64,000 nucleotides of DNA from Halobacteriales archaeon QS_8_69_26 (GTDB lineage Archaea; Halobacteriota; Halobacteria; Halobacteriales; SW-7-71-33): the NCBI GenBank assembly GCA_003023195.1, contig PXRX01000023.1, positions 1 to 64,000 on the forward strand, read 5' to 3'. Of this stretch, positions 1 to 8,095 are shown in pieces (the stretch's first letter is position 1; the number at the start of each line of letters is the position of its first letter). Below the pieces are notes generated by a model. The model saw only the letters and a program-made list of their open reading frames with translations, made no database searches and was not told the DNA's origin. A program made the position numbers and the translations under genes.

Positions 1-182
1 AACAGGCGGCCCGTGGCCGGGACGACGACGGGTGGGCCACACCAGCGCGCAGGCCCGTCATCGCTGTGGTCACGTCACGGTCCGGCTGGCCGCGGGTTCG
101 TATATAAACTTCAGCCCCGCTCGTCGGTTCCTGATTAGGCGGGTTCGCGGATTCACGGATTCACGCGAACCCGTGCGTTCGC
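1..182. other. Intergenic stretch at left window edge
   Basis: I find no convincing gene in this stretch. A TATA-like element (TTTATATA on the minus strand, about 101-108) points leftward. An ATG on the minus strand at 61 would open a gene running off the window, but only 20 codons are visible and they do not resemble a protein I know. The promoter assignment is an inference from spacing alone. Confidence 0.4.
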
Positions 183-431
183 TTACCGGTTCAGGGTGTG
201 GATGGCCGCGTCCTCGGCGTTCTTGACCAGGACCCGCCCGCGGTCCTGCCAGTGTTCGCGGGAGTACGAGACGTCCCGCTCGATGACCGCGTCGTAGCCG
301 ACCTGCTGGACCGCCTTTGCTATCTCCTCGACCGTCGGATCCTCGACGGCCACGTCCTCGGGGACCCGCCGGCCCTCCGACCGGGTACAGTTCCGGTCCA
401 GGTAGGCGGGATAGATCGCGTTCTCGACCAT
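183..431 (-). CDS. srp19: Signal recognition particle subunit SRP19
   Basis: This 82-residue protein matches archaeal SRP19, which binds helices 6 and 8 of 7S RNA and prepares it for SRP54 in co-translational targeting. Diagnostic stretches are IYPAYLD near the N-terminus, SEGRRVP at 18-24, the [13 protein letters not shown] block and [12 protein letters not shown] near the C-terminus. Haloarchaeal SRP19 proteins are usually about 90 residues; this one ends shortly after the last conserved block. A weak T-rich element near 455 is spaced for a leaderless transcript. The 7S RNA gene is not in the window. Confidence 0.93.
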   Translation of the reverse strand: MVENAIYPAYLDRNCTRSEGRRVPEDVAVEDPTVEEIAKAVQQVGYDAVIERDVSYSREHWQDRGRVLVKNAEDAAIHTLNR

Positions 432-517
432 ACCGGGGGTCCGGGCGTTCGACTAACAACCCTTGCGGTCGGCGGCGACCGCTACAGTCCGAGTCGAGTC
501 ACTGGCGTCCCGCCTCG

Positions 518-1117
518 TCAGATGATGTACCACTTCGCCAGCAACCGGCCCACGGACTCGATCCCCCGGAAGCCGTAGCCGAAGACGACGTAGGCCGGGG
601 CGGCGGTGGCGAGGACGGTCCGCAACGGCGGGATCCGGTGGATCCGGCCGATGCCGACGTATGCCAGGACGGCCCCGTAGACGACGGCGGCCGCCCGGAC
701 CTGGAGGACCGGCACGGCCGCGAACAGGCACGGGGCGGACGCGTAGCCGAGCACCTGGACCGTCTCGCTGACGCCCGCCCGGTCCGGAGTCATCGGAACC
801 AGGACCACCGTCGCGATGGCGGCCGCGAGGTGGAGCATCGCCGGCGTGATCAGCAGTACCATCACTCCGATCCACAGGACCGCCGAAATTGTCGGCTGGT
901 CGGCGACGACCGGGTAGTCACCCAGTGCGACGACCCGGACCGTCTCCTCGACGAGGACGACGAGCATCGCGAACACGAGTCCCGGGGCCTGGTCCCCCGG
1001 GGCGACCGCGTTCTCGAAGAACCGGGACGGACGGACCATCACCTCGGCCCAGGCCCTGACCAGCGCCGCAGGTCCCCGGTCCCTGCCGCCGGAGGGGTCC
1101 TCGATCCACTGGGTCAC
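518..1117 (-). CDS. Yip1-family multi-spanning membrane protein
   Basis: A 199-residue integral membrane protein beginning at GTG (VTQWIEDP). The motif RPSRFFENAVAPGDQAPG at about 27-46 is typical of archaeal and bacterial YIP1-domain proteins, and four to five hydrophobic helices follow. The function of prokaryotic members is unknown; a role in membrane trafficking or transport is only analogy with eukaryotic Yip1. An upstream in-frame extension exists but is Arg/Gly-rich and reads as the antisense of the neighbouring gene, so I chose the GTG at 1117. Confidence 0.82.
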   Translation of the reverse strand: MTQWIEDPSGGRDRGPAALVRAWAEVMVRPSRFFENAVAPGDQAPGLVFAMLVVLVEETVRVVALGDYPVVADQPTISAVLWIGVMVLLITPAMLHLAAAIATVVLVPMTPDRAGVSETVQVLGYASAPCLFAAVPVLQVRAAAVVYGAVLAYVGIGRIHRIPPLRTVLATAAPAYVVFGYGFRGIESVGRLLAKWYII

Positions 1118-1306
1118 CGGTCGACCACCCCCGCTCCCGCGGCCCGGCCCACCGGGTCCTCCCACACCGATCCCCCGTCGCTCACAGTCGTCCCGCTCAC
1201 GGACGGTTCGCCGGGAGGGACGGTTAAAGTCGTTACCGTTCGCCGGCAGCGGGGTGGTCGCCCACCTGCAGAACTCCGATCCGTGAAAGGGATGTAGCTC
1301 TGGACG

Positions 1307-1879
1307 GTGACCTCGGGACGGATGCTGGAGTCGCCGCGGAGCAGGGGCGGGGCGCTGGTCCTCCTCGGCGTGGCGCTGTTCGCCCTGATGGTCTGGTACG
1401 GGAGTCTCGGCCCCGGGGCGTACGCCTCCCAGGAGTACTTCGGTCCGGACCCGGACGCGTACCTCGGCGAGCGGGTCGTCGTCGGGGGAGGCGTCGTCGA
1501 CACCGACCCGGTCAGGATCAGGGTGACCTGGGGCACCGACGGGAGCGCGGAGTACCTCGTGACCGGTCTCGACGTGCCGGTCGAGCGTGGCGAACTCCTC
1601 AGGGTGGCCGGGCGCCTGACGGGTCCCAGGACCATCCACGCCGAGAGCGCGTTCACCGTCACTGACGTCGGCTCGCGGTACGCGTTCGGGATCTCCTTCC
1701 TGGCCGGTCTGTGGGTGCTCGCCCGGATCATCCGCCACTGGCGATTCGACCCGGAGACGGCCGCGCTGATCCCCCGCACCCGGTCCCGGACGTCGGCGAC
1801 GACCGACGCGAGTGACCCCTCGGTCGCCACACCGGACTCCGACGACCCGGCCCCCGAGGGAGGTGACCGCGATGCCTGA
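1307..1879 (+). CDS. Membrane-anchored OB-fold-like protein
   Basis: A 190-residue protein with an N-terminal membrane segment at about 15-32, an extracytoplasmic beta-rich middle (YLGERVVVGGGVVD to LLRVAGRL, about 52-110), a second membrane helix at about 127-145 and an acidic Ser/Thr-rich tail. The layout recalls CcmE or tRNA_anti-like OB folds, which in haloarchaea are often unassigned. It starts at GTG 1307 or ATG 1322. It overlaps the next gene by 8 nt, so the two are probably translationally coupled. Its ligand is unknown. Confidence 0.75.
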   Translation: MTSGRMLESPRSRGGALVLLGVALFALMVWYGSLGPGAYASQEYFGPDPDAYLGERVVVGGGVVDTDPVRIRVTWGTDGSAEYLVTGLDVPVERGELLRVAGRLTGPRTIHAESAFTVTDVGSRYAFGISFLAGLWVLARIIRHWRFDPETAALIPRTRSRTSATTDASDPSVATPDSDDPAPEGGDRDA

Positions 1880-2363
1880 CATGCTGGCGCACGCGCTGAT
1901 CGCCTACACCGTGTGCCGACTCGTCTCGCTCCGGATCGGGTGGTTCACGACGCCGTACGTCACGGCCGGAATGGCGGGGGCGTTCATCCCGGACCTGCTG
2001 AAAGTCAAGCACCTGGTCAGTGACGCGACGATGGAGTCGTTGCTGGGCGTCCCCTTTTCGTGGGGCGCGCTCCAGACCTTCGGCGGGGCGACGCTCTGCG
2101 TGCTCGTCGGGGTCGTCCTCGTTCCGCCGGGGGAACGGCGACGGGTCGGGACGGCGCTCTCGGTCGGGGCGGCGACCCACATGGTCAGCGACGCCATGTT
2201 GCTGACCGCGACCGGCCGGTCGTTCCCGGTCCTCTGGCCGCTCACCTCCTACGTCCCGCCGACGCCGGGCCTGTACCTGAGCACCGAGCCGGGACCGACC
2301 GTGGTCGCCGCCGTCGCCGCCGGCATCGCGTGGCTGGCGGCCCGACGGGCGAGCGCCCGGTGA
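1872..2363 (+). CDS. YdjM/LexA-binding type membrane metal-dependent hydrolase
   Basis: A 163-residue hydrophobic protein starting MPDMLAHALIAY, with His residues in the first helix (AHAL) and a later HMVSDAMLL segment. This pattern belongs to the YdjM / metal-dependent membrane hydrolase family (DUF457-like). Four membrane helices are visible. A GGAGGTGA ribosome binding site precedes the ATG, and the start lies inside the end of the upstream OB-fold gene. The substrate is not known for haloarchaeal members. Confidence 0.78.
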   Translation: MPDMLAHALIAYTVCRLVSLRIGWFTTPYVTAGMAGAFIPDLLKVKHLVSDATMESLLGVPFSWGALQTFGGATLCVLVGVVLVPPGERRRVGTALSVGAATHMVSDAMLLTATGRSFPVLWPLTSYVPPTPGLYLSTEPGPTVVAAVAAGIAWLAARRASAR

Positions 2364-2365
2364 CC

Positions 2366-2460
2366 GGATCACCCTCGGTCGTCACCCAGGAGGGATCACC
2401 CCCGGTCGTCACTCAGGAGGGATCACCCCCGGTCGTCACTCAGGAGGGATCACCCCCAGT
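2366..2460. repeat. 27-bp tandem direct repeat, about 3.5 copies
   Basis: The octamer GGATCACC recurs at 2366, 2393, 2420 and 2447, exactly 27 bp apart. The sequence between copies (CCCCGGTCGTCACTCAGGAG) is almost unchanged. The array lies between the convergent ends of the YdjM-like gene and the O-methyltransferase gene. The copies are contiguous with no unique spacers, so this is a simple tandem duplication, not a CRISPR array. Confidence 0.9.
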
Positions 2461-2477
2461 CCCCGGCCCAGCGGGAT

Positions 2478-3113
2478 TTACTTCTTGACGCCGATCCCCG
2501 TGCCGTCGGCGAGGGGCGTCACGACCGCCTGGAGGTCCTCGTGGTTCACGAAGGCCCGGTTGAACTCGACCAGCGCGGCAGTGGACTCGTCGTCGGCTTC
2601 GCCGGTCCGGACCGCCTCCGGGACGCTCCCGTGCCAGAGCATGTTGTCGACGACGACCATCCCGCCCGAGGGCATCATCGGGAGGACGCCGTCGAGGTAG
2701 TCGTCGTACTCCGTTTTGACCGCGTCGAGGAAGACCACGTCGAACGGTCCCTCCAGGTCCGGGAGCACCTTCAGGGCGGGGGCCTCGTGGATCCGGACCC
2801 GGTCGGCGACCCCGCCGCGGTCGAGGTACTCCCGTGCGGCCGCGATGCGCTCCTCGTCCACCTCCATCGTGACGACCTCACAGCCGGTCCTGGCGACGTG
2901 GAGCGTCGAGTAGCCGATGGCGGTGCCGAACTCCAGGCCCCTGTCGGCGTCCGTCGCCCGGGCGAGTCCCGCCTGGAGGGTCGCGACGTCCCGGGACGCG
3001 ATCGGGATCCGGTCCGCCTCGGCGTGGGCCTCCATCTCCTCGACGAGGTCGTCGGCCGGCGGGCGGACCGTCTCCAGGTACTCCTCGGTCGCTTCCGAGA
3101 GGATCCGTGTCAT
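2478..3113 (-). CDS. SAM-dependent O-methyltransferase (caffeoyl-CoA OMT-like)
   Basis: A 211-residue class I methyltransferase of the COG4122 family. The SAM-binding motif is GLEFGTAIGYSTL at about 60-72, followed by the acidic EVDEERI loop, DVVFLDAVKTEYDDYL (metal-binding Asp region, about 126-141) and GGMVVVDNMLWHG. These are the hallmarks of divalent-metal-dependent O-methyltransferases acting on catechol-like hydroxyls. The physiological acceptor in haloarchaea is unknown. It is monocistronic on the minus strand. Confidence 0.9.
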   Translation of the reverse strand: MTRILSEATEEYLETVRPPADDLVEEMEAHAEADRIPIASRDVATLQAGLARATDADRGLEFGTAIGYSTLHVARTGCEVVTMEVDEERIAAAREYLDRGGVADRVRIHEAPALKVLPDLEGPFDVVFLDAVKTEYDDYLDGVLPMMPSGGMVVVDNMLWHGSVPEAVRTGEADDESTAALVEFNRAFVNHEDLQAVVTPLADGTGIGVKK

Positions 3114-3207
3114 GGTGACGGGTTTGCGGTCCGGGAATCAATAGCTTGCGGAGACCGTCCGCGAGGCGAGTTCACCTGCGGCGCGTCCCCGACCAAGTGT
3201 CGATCCC

Positions 3208-3262
3208 GGTTCCGGATCCGGGAGTAACGAGCACTTCTCGGTCCCGGATCCGGGGATACGAG
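3208..3262. repeat. Imperfect direct repeat around TCCGGATCC core
   Basis: Two near-copies of about 23 bp, starting at 3208 and 3240, read GGTYCCGGATCCGGGR followed by TAACGAG or TACGAG. They lie in the 211-bp gap between two minus-strand genes, upstream of the methyltransferase. They could be a duplicated operator or a neutral duplication. Confidence 0.5.
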
Positions 3263-3324
3263 TACCGGTCGCTGGTCGGGATCGCGTCGGTAAAAACTGG
3301 TGCGTGTGGTGTCCTACCGACCGA

Positions 3325-4617
3325 TCAGGCCTCGTACAGGATCTCGTCGATGGTCTCCAGGCCGCCCTCCTGGTACCGGAACAGCTCGTAGGTGGCGGCC
3401 GCGACGTCGCCGTTCTCGTCGAAGGTGATCACGCCCGCGGCACCCTGGTAGTTGATCTCCTCGCCGCTGGCGGCCATCTCCAGGCCCTCGACGAGGTTCT
3501 CGGGGGTGACCTCGGTCCCCCCGGGGTTGGCGACGTTGCGCATCTCGTCGCGGACGGCCTCGCCGTTGTTCTCCCCGGCAGCGGCGTTGGCGAGACACAT
3601 GACCGCTGCCGCGTCGAACGACTGGGGACGGAACGGCGTATCGGCCTCGCCGTACTCCTCCTGGTACAGGCTCTCGAAGAAGTCGCTCCCCGGACCGGAC
3701 GACAGTGGGGCGGTGCCCCAGACGTTGCGCATGCTGTTGCCCACGTTGCCCGGGAGTTCCGAGTCCTTCAGGCCGTCCGGGACGATGATGTCACAGAAGT
3801 CCTGCGAGTAGTCGTCGTAGAAGTCCCGGAAGATGTTGACCCCGCTCTCGGGGTAGCCGACGATCATCAGCAGGTCCGGCTGGTCGCTCAGGGCCTGGCT
3901 GAGTTCGGCGCTGTAGGAGGACTTGCCGGGTTCGAAGGCCACCTGCGTCTGGACGGAGCCGCCACGCTCCTCCCAGGCGCTGGCGTACGCCTCGGCCAGC
4001 CCCTGGCCGTAGTCGTTGTTCAGCCCCAGGATCGAGGTCGTTTCGGCCTCGAGGCGCTCTCGACCGACCTGAGCCATCACCTGCGACTGGAGTGCGTCAG
4101 TCGGGGTCGTCCGGTAGACGTAGTCGTTGTCCTCCAGGCCGGTGATCGCCGGGGAGGTACTGGCCGGCGAGCACTGGACGACGCCGTTGGGGATGAGCAC
4201 CTGCTGGGCCGTCTGGATGGTGACCGTCGAGGAGAGCGCCCCCGCAACCATCGGGTACCCGGCGTTGACAAGCGCCTCGGCCCCCGAGATACCGGTGTTC
4301 GGGTCCGTTGCAGTGTCCTCGAACTGGGTATCGACGGAGAACGTGTCGCTCTCGTCGTTGATGTAGTCCGCCACGAGCTGGGCCGAGTTACGGATCGGCG
4401 GGCCCAGTTGAGCGAGTCCACCGGACACCCCCATCAGGATACCCATCCGGAGTTCACGACCCATGTCGGCTTCCGTGGTGGTCTCCATGCCACCGTCGTC
4501 GGTGGTCGTCTCCTCGTCGTCGCCGCCTCCGCCGCCGTCGAGGCAGCCCGCGAGACCGGCCATTCCAGCGATTCCGATGCCCTTCAGGACCGAACGCCGC
4601 CGCTTCTTGCGCGACAT
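3325..4617 (-). CDS. Liv-type ABC substrate-binding lipoprotein (orphan)
   Basis: A 430-residue type I periplasmic-binding-fold protein of the branched-chain amino acid/amide family (LivK/HAAT). The N-terminus has a Tat motif (KRRRSVLKG) and lipobox LAGC at about 25, then an acidic Gly/Glu/Thr linker, giving export in folded form and lipid anchoring. The domain opens with LRMGILMGVSGGLAQLGPP and includes LGLNNDYGQGLAEAYA. No permease or ATPase is adjacent. The complete Liv operon at 54-59 kb has its own binding protein, so this one may share a transporter or act as a sensor. The ligand cannot be deduced. Confidence 0.9.
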   Translation of the reverse strand: MSRKKRRRSVLKGIGIAGMAGLAGCLDGGGGGDDEETTTDDGGMETTTEADMGRELRMGILMGVSGGLAQLGPPIRNSAQLVADYINDESDTFSVDTQFEDTATDPNTGISGAEALVNAGYPMVAGALSSTVTIQTAQQVLIPNGVVQCSPASTSPAITGLEDNDYVYRTTPTDALQSQVMAQVGRERLEAETTSILGLNNDYGQGLAEAYASAWEERGGSVQTQVAFEPGKSSYSAELSQALSDQPDLLMIVGYPESGVNIFRDFYDDYSQDFCDIIVPDGLKDSELPGNVGNSMRNVWGTAPLSSGPGSDFFESLYQEEYGEADTPFRPQSFDAAAVMCLANAAAGENNGEAVRDEMRNVANPGGTEVTPENLVEGLEMAASGEEINYQGAAGVITFDENGDVAAATYELFRYQEGGLETIDEILYEA

Positions 4618-4739
4618 ATGCGGGTTAATAACGGGACACGATATAAATCTGCCTCACTCTCACACGGTACCAATACACATCCGGACCACACTGTACCGGT
4701 CCGGACCCCTACGATCACCGGTGCCGGTCCGCGACAGGA

Positions 4740-5348
4740 TCACATCTCCCGGCAGTCGGAACAGACTAGCTGGCCGTTTCGTTCGGCCAGTGTGTCGGCC
4801 AGGGCGCCGCACACCTCGCAGAGTCCCTGCGTGGAGTACTCTGCGTCGGTCGCGGCCGGGGCGGCCGAGGAGCGAAACCCGGTGGTGCCCCCCTCGGGAT
4901 CGGACTCGACGGCCTCGAACTCCTCGCCCGTCGGTCCGCCGACGCCGGGGTCCTCAACCGAGTTCGGGCGGAGCGAGGCGACGAGGGCGATGACGTCGCG
5001 GTCGGTGAGGACGCCGACGACGTCGTCGTCCTCCACGAGCAGGTTCCGGATGTTCTCCGTCGACATCACCCCTGCGGCCTCGACCAGTGTCGCGTCGGGA
5101 GGGATCGACCGCACCGGCGTCGACATGACCTCCGAGACGGCGGTTTCGTCGGGGTCCATCCCCGCGTCGACCATCTCCAGGACGTCCCACTCGGTCACGA
5201 TGCCGACGGGATCGCTCCCCCTGAGGACGATGGCGCTCGAGGACTGGTCGTCGCACATCAACCCGACGGTCCCCGCGACGCTGTCCGACTCCGTCACCCC
5301 CACGTACTCGCCGGTGATCACGTCCCCGACCGTCGCGTCACTGTCCAT
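4740..5348 (-). CDS. CBS-pair protein with C-terminal zinc ribbon
   Basis: A 202-residue protein with two CBS motifs (about 7-60 and 70-125; GIVTEWDVLEMV and GVLTDRDVIALV are typical CBS ends). An acidic linker follows, then a C-terminal CxxC...CxxC element (LCEVCGALADT, LVCSDCREM) that should bind zinc. CBS pairs bind adenine nucleotides or SAM and usually regulate a partner. Haloarchaea carry many such stand-alone proteins. The promoter side faces the DUF5785 gene. The target is unknown. Confidence 0.88.
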   Translation of the reverse strand: MDSDATVGDVITGEYVGVTESDSVAGTVGLMCDDQSSSAIVLRGSDPVGIVTEWDVLEMVDAGMDPDETAVSEVMSTPVRSIPPDATLVEAAGVMSTENIRNLLVEDDDVVGVLTDRDVIALVASLRPNSVEDPGVGGPTGEEFEAVESDPEGGTTGFRSSAAPAATDAEYSTQGLCEVCGALADTLAERNGQLVCSDCREM

Positions 5349-5487
5349 GTGGCGAACTTCGACAAGCGAACCCTAAAATCTACCCCCGCAATCTTTACGT
5401 CGATCCCTCCCCCATACGGGGGTTTCCCCCACCGGGCTGGACGGGTGATACCCCGCTGTCGGACGGGAGTCCGATGCCGACCGGTCG

Positions 5488-5802
5488 CTACGCGTCGGGG
5501 GTGTACTCCCAGAACCCGCCCTCGCGCATGGCGTCGCCGACCGCGCGGTGGAACTCGACGAGGTCGTCGAACTCCTCCCGGTCGACGTACTCGAAGACGT
5601 CGGCGACGGACACGACCCGCCGGTGGTTGAGCCTGACGGGGTCGTCGCCGTGTTCCTCGACGAACTCCGCCCTCGACAGCGGGAACGTCACGTCCTCCAC
5701 CTTCTTCGCGACGATAGCCATCCCGTACTTGCGACCCTCCTCGCTCCCCTCCTCGCCGTCCGGGTCGTGGGGCCAGTCGCCCTCGTCGGCGGTCGCGTCC
5801 AT
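5488..5802 (-). CDS. DUF5785-like haloarchaeal protein
   Basis: A 104-residue acidic soluble protein beginning MDATADEGDWPHDPDGEEG. The blocks KYGMAIVAKKVEDVTFPLS and RAVGDAMREGGFWEY resemble the conserved haloarchaeal DUF5785 family as I recall it. No catalytic motif is visible and the function is unknown. The ATG at 5802 fits the family N-terminus; a long in-frame upstream extension is antisense to other genes and was excluded. Confidence 0.8.
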   Translation of the reverse strand: MDATADEGDWPHDPDGEEGSEEGRKYGMAIVAKKVEDVTFPLSRAEFVEEHGDDPVRLNHRRVVSVADVFEYVDREEFDDLVEFHRAVGDAMREGGFWEYTPDA

Positions 5803-5921
5803 GGTCGCGGGTCCGGTCGGCGGCCGCAAAAACGTTCCCCTCCCGGCCGGATCCGCGGACCCCTGCTGTGGTGGGAGTGTCGGGGGGCGACACCCGTCGT
5901 GTCGGGCCCCGGGCCCGATCG

Positions 5922-6503
5922 CTACGGGTGGAGGTCCTCCTCGTCCAGGTCCAGGTCGTCGTGTTCCCGGATCATTCCCAGGAGGTCGTCGTGCAGGGAC
6001 TTGGCGACGACCTTGAGTTCGTTGTACCGGTCGTTCTCGTCGAGTTCCCGCCGGGACTTCTGGCGTTCGAGCACCTCTATCTTCGAGCGCAACTGGAGGT
6101 ACTCCCTGAGGCGGGCGTCGTAAGAGTCGTAGACCAGCTGGCGCTCGACGACGTCCTGCAGTGTCGAGCGGTCGACTGGCTTCGTGAGGTAGTCGTCGAA
6201 TTCCATGTCGACGATGTCGAAGTCCGGTTCGATGGCGGTCACCACCACCACACGGCAGTCCAGACCCCGCTCTCGGATCCGCTCCAGGACCTCGTCGCCG
6301 GAGATGTCCGGCATCCGTCTGTCCAGCAGTACCACGTCGACGCTCCCGTCGACCGCCTCCAGGGCCGCCTCCCCGCCGTACGCCGTGCGCACTTCGTACA
6401 GGTCGTCGAGGTGTACCGTGTAGAGGTCGGCCACTTCGGTTTCGTCGTCGACTATCAGGATGGTCGCCCCAGCCCCCCGTCGCCCTGTACTGCGGTCGAT
6501 CAT
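5922..6503 (-). CDS. Response regulator with HalX domain
   Basis: A 193-residue protein. The receiver domain (about 14-125) has VDDE at its start, the phosphoacceptor region VVLLDRRMPDISGDEVL, a Thr/Ala switch in VVVVTAIEPD, and the conserved Lys in DDYLTKPVDR. The C-terminal coiled HalX domain (about 127-185, with VYDSYDARLREYLQLRSK) is specific to archaeal regulators and lacks a DNA-binding fold. No histidine kinase is adjacent. It probably relays a signal from one of the many haloarchaeal PAS/HAMP kinases. Confidence 0.92.
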   Translation of the reverse strand: MIDRSTGRRGAGATILIVDDETEVADLYTVHLDDLYEVRTAYGGEAALEAVDGSVDVVLLDRRMPDISGDEVLERIRERGLDCRVVVVTAIEPDFDIVDMEFDDYLTKPVDRSTLQDVVERQLVYDSYDARLREYLQLRSKIEVLERQKSRRELDENDRYNELKVVAKSLHDDLLGMIREHDDLDLDEEDLHP

Positions 6504-6679
6504 ACCATCCCCATTGAACGTAATGCCTCAAATAGCTTCTCCGACCTAACCTCCGACGGATCGACCAACTGCCACCGCGGGAGTTCTGTCCCCGAATCGT
6601 CCCCGTCGATCCCACGTCTGCCGCCCGTCCGACGGTTTCGCCGGTTCCCGTCGTCCGGACGTCCGTCACCCGCCACCGG

Positions 6680-7450
6680 TCACGGGTTCGGAACTTCGTC
6701 CGGATCGATCGGTTCGTAGACGGGGTGGAACGCGCGCCGGCCGTCGGGGTCGGCGAGTTCGGCGGCGACCCGGGACGGGGGGACCTCGGTCCCACGGCCG
6801 TTGAAGTAGCGCCGCCCCGCGTCGGTCCAGTCGTGGAATCCGGTGTCGTAGAGGTCGTACCCCAGCGCCGTCGCGGCCAGGGGCACCCGGACCTCGTCGT
6901 TGGACACGGCGGGCGGGTCCAGGGCCGCGTGCTCCACGAGGAACGACCGCGGGAGCGCGGCCCCCGGAAAGATGCAGGACGGTCCCTCGCCCTCGAACCC
7001 GAACCGCCGGGCCGCCCACTCCCGGACCTGGCGGTAGTCGTCGGCGTGCTGGTACGACCCCTCGTCGTCGATCCACGACCACCCGTCTTCCCGGGCCGCG
7101 TCCATCGAGCGCAGGCCCGACAGCGCCAGGGCGTCGGGCGGAACGTGGCCGTACAGCTCCGACAGCGGCGCACAGAGGAGCAGGTCCCACTCGACGACGT
7201 GGGCCACGTCGAAGTCCACCTCGTGGCCCACCGCCCGGAACCACCGCGCCAGCGCCAGGTCACCGTTCTTCCACTTCCACTCCGCGTCCCGGTCGTCGAT
7301 CACGTGCAGGTCCTCGAACTCCCCTTCGAGGCCGATCCGCTCGCCGAGACCGTAGATCGGCACCCCGGGATTGAGCTGTCGGAGCAACCGCAACCGGCTC
7401 CGGCAGACCTCGGGATCGCGGTGGAACCGGAAGACGACGATCCGCTCCAT
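6680..7450 (-). CDS. Uncharacterised protein, possibly GT-A glycosyltransferase-like
   Basis: A 256-residue soluble protein. The opening (MERIVVFRFHRDPEVCRSRL, then NPGVPIYGLGE) and the later VAHVVEWDLLLCAPLSEL look like the first strands and acidic metal-site region of a GT-A nucleotide-sugar transferase fold. I cannot confirm a DxD motif. Codon use and acidity match its neighbours. It faces the toxin-antitoxin-like pair across a 316-bp divergent gap holding two palindromes. The function is unassigned. Confidence 0.75.
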   Translation of the reverse strand: MERIVVFRFHRDPEVCRSRLRLLRQLNPGVPIYGLGERIGLEGEFEDLHVIDDRDAEWKWKNGDLALARWFRAVGHEVDFDVAHVVEWDLLLCAPLSELYGHVPPDALALSGLRSMDAAREDGWSWIDDEGSYQHADDYRQVREWAARRFGFEGEGPSCIFPGAALPRSFLVEHAALDPPAVSNDEVRVPLAATALGYDLYDTGFHDWTDAGRRYFNGRGTEVPPSRVAAELADPDGRRAFHPVYEPIDPDEVPNP

Positions 7451-7583
7451 GGGATGGCACCTGGGTAGGATCGGTGATAGCGTCGTCGGTTTCCGGACCT
7501 GGTGCTGGGGACGTACGACCCGGCCGAGCGCCCGCCGGGTGATCGAGCCATGCCGTCCGGGAGAGAGTGCGAGGGGATCGGGT

Positions 7584-7601
7584 TACAGTAGTCTTACTGT
7601 A
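7584..7601. promoter_or_regulatory. Palindromic motif TACAGTA-GTCT-TACTGTA
   Basis: Two 7-bp half-sites are separated by 4 bp, giving 11 bp centre to centre, or one helical turn. Each half-site TAC-N-GTA is itself symmetrical. It lies midway between divergent starts at 7450 and 7767. It is one of six such sites in the window. Confidence 0.7.
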
Positions 7602-7613
7602 TCTTGGCGGTGT

Positions 7614-7631
7614 TACAGTAAAATTACTGCA
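7614..7631. promoter_or_regulatory. Palindromic motif TACAGTA-AAAT-TACTGCA
   Basis: This second copy of the recurrent motif has its centre 30 bp from the first. The last half-site has one change (TACTGCA). Paired sites about three helical turns apart suggest cooperative binding by a dimeric regulator, which is an inference from spacing only. Confidence 0.65.
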
Positions 7632-7712
7632 AAGGATCTATCGTTTCCGGTACTATAGTTGGGCCGGCCATCGAGATCCCGGGACGGCGGTTGACAGGGC
7701 GGGGAGACGACC

Positions 7713-7730
7713 TATGGGACTAATCCCATA
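7713..7730. promoter_or_regulatory. Inverted repeat TATGGGA-CTAA-TCCCATA
   Basis: Perfect 7-bp arms with a 4-bp centre lie 37-54 bp upstream of the DUF6516 start. The position over the expected promoter fits an autoregulatory operator bound by the HTH protein encoded by the second gene of the pair. Confidence 0.6.
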
Positions 7731-7766
7731 CCTTTTCCCTCTGGGGAGAGTATCGTAGGATAACGG

Positions 7767-8072
7767 ATGGCGTCCTACACGACCGTCGCCGACTGGCAGG
7801 ACGTCGAAGGGAACTACGTCGTGGACGTGACCATCCGGAGGACGGACGACGAGAAGTACCCGAGCGGCTGGGACTACAGCCTGCACCTCGGGGAGATCGG
7901 CGGGGACACCCTCCTCCGTTACGACAACGCCCACGAACGGGTCAAGGGCCACGAACGGCACACCCGGGAGGGCGACGAGGAGGTCGAGTTCCCCGGGATG
8001 TTGCCACTCTACGACCGGTTCCTCACCGAGGTCGAGGAGCTGACGCCGGTGTCGTGGGAGTGGCCGGAGTAG
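7767..8072 (+). CDS. DUF6516-like protein, putative toxin
   Basis: A 101-residue protein (SYTTVADWQDVEGNYVVDV...YPSGWDYSLHLGEIGG) resembling the haloarchaeal DUF6516 group, which is repeatedly encoded next to HVO_A0114-type HTH proteins and treated as a toxin-antitoxin arrangement. The end (TPVSWEWPE) and the HTH gene start are separated by 23 bp, so they form an operon. No nuclease motif is obvious. The toxin role is inferred from context, not shown by the sequence. Confidence 0.78.
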   Translation: MASYTTVADWQDVEGNYVVDVTIRRTDDEKYPSGWDYSLHLGEIGGDTLLRYDNAHERVKGHERHTREGDEEVEFPGMLPLYDRFLTEVEELTPVSWEWPE

Positions 8073-8095
8073 GACGCCACCGGAGGACGACAGCC

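Larger units (their letters stand above)
7451..7766. other. Divergent intergenic region rich in palindromes
   Basis: This 316-bp region between divergent genes holds no gene. It contains two copies of the TACNGTA-N4-TACNGTA motif with centres 30 bp apart, and a third, different palindrome at 7713-7730 just upstream of the DUF6516 gene. It is less GC-rich than the flanking genes, as expected for a regulatory region. Confidence 0.8.

Noticed and set aside
2366-2460. CRISPR-like repeat array
   Set aside because: Copies are contiguous 27-mers with no unique spacers and no cas genes are near.
3304-5376. 690-codon plus-strand frame
   Set aside because: It runs antisense to two clear genes (binding protein and CBS protein) and shows no domain.
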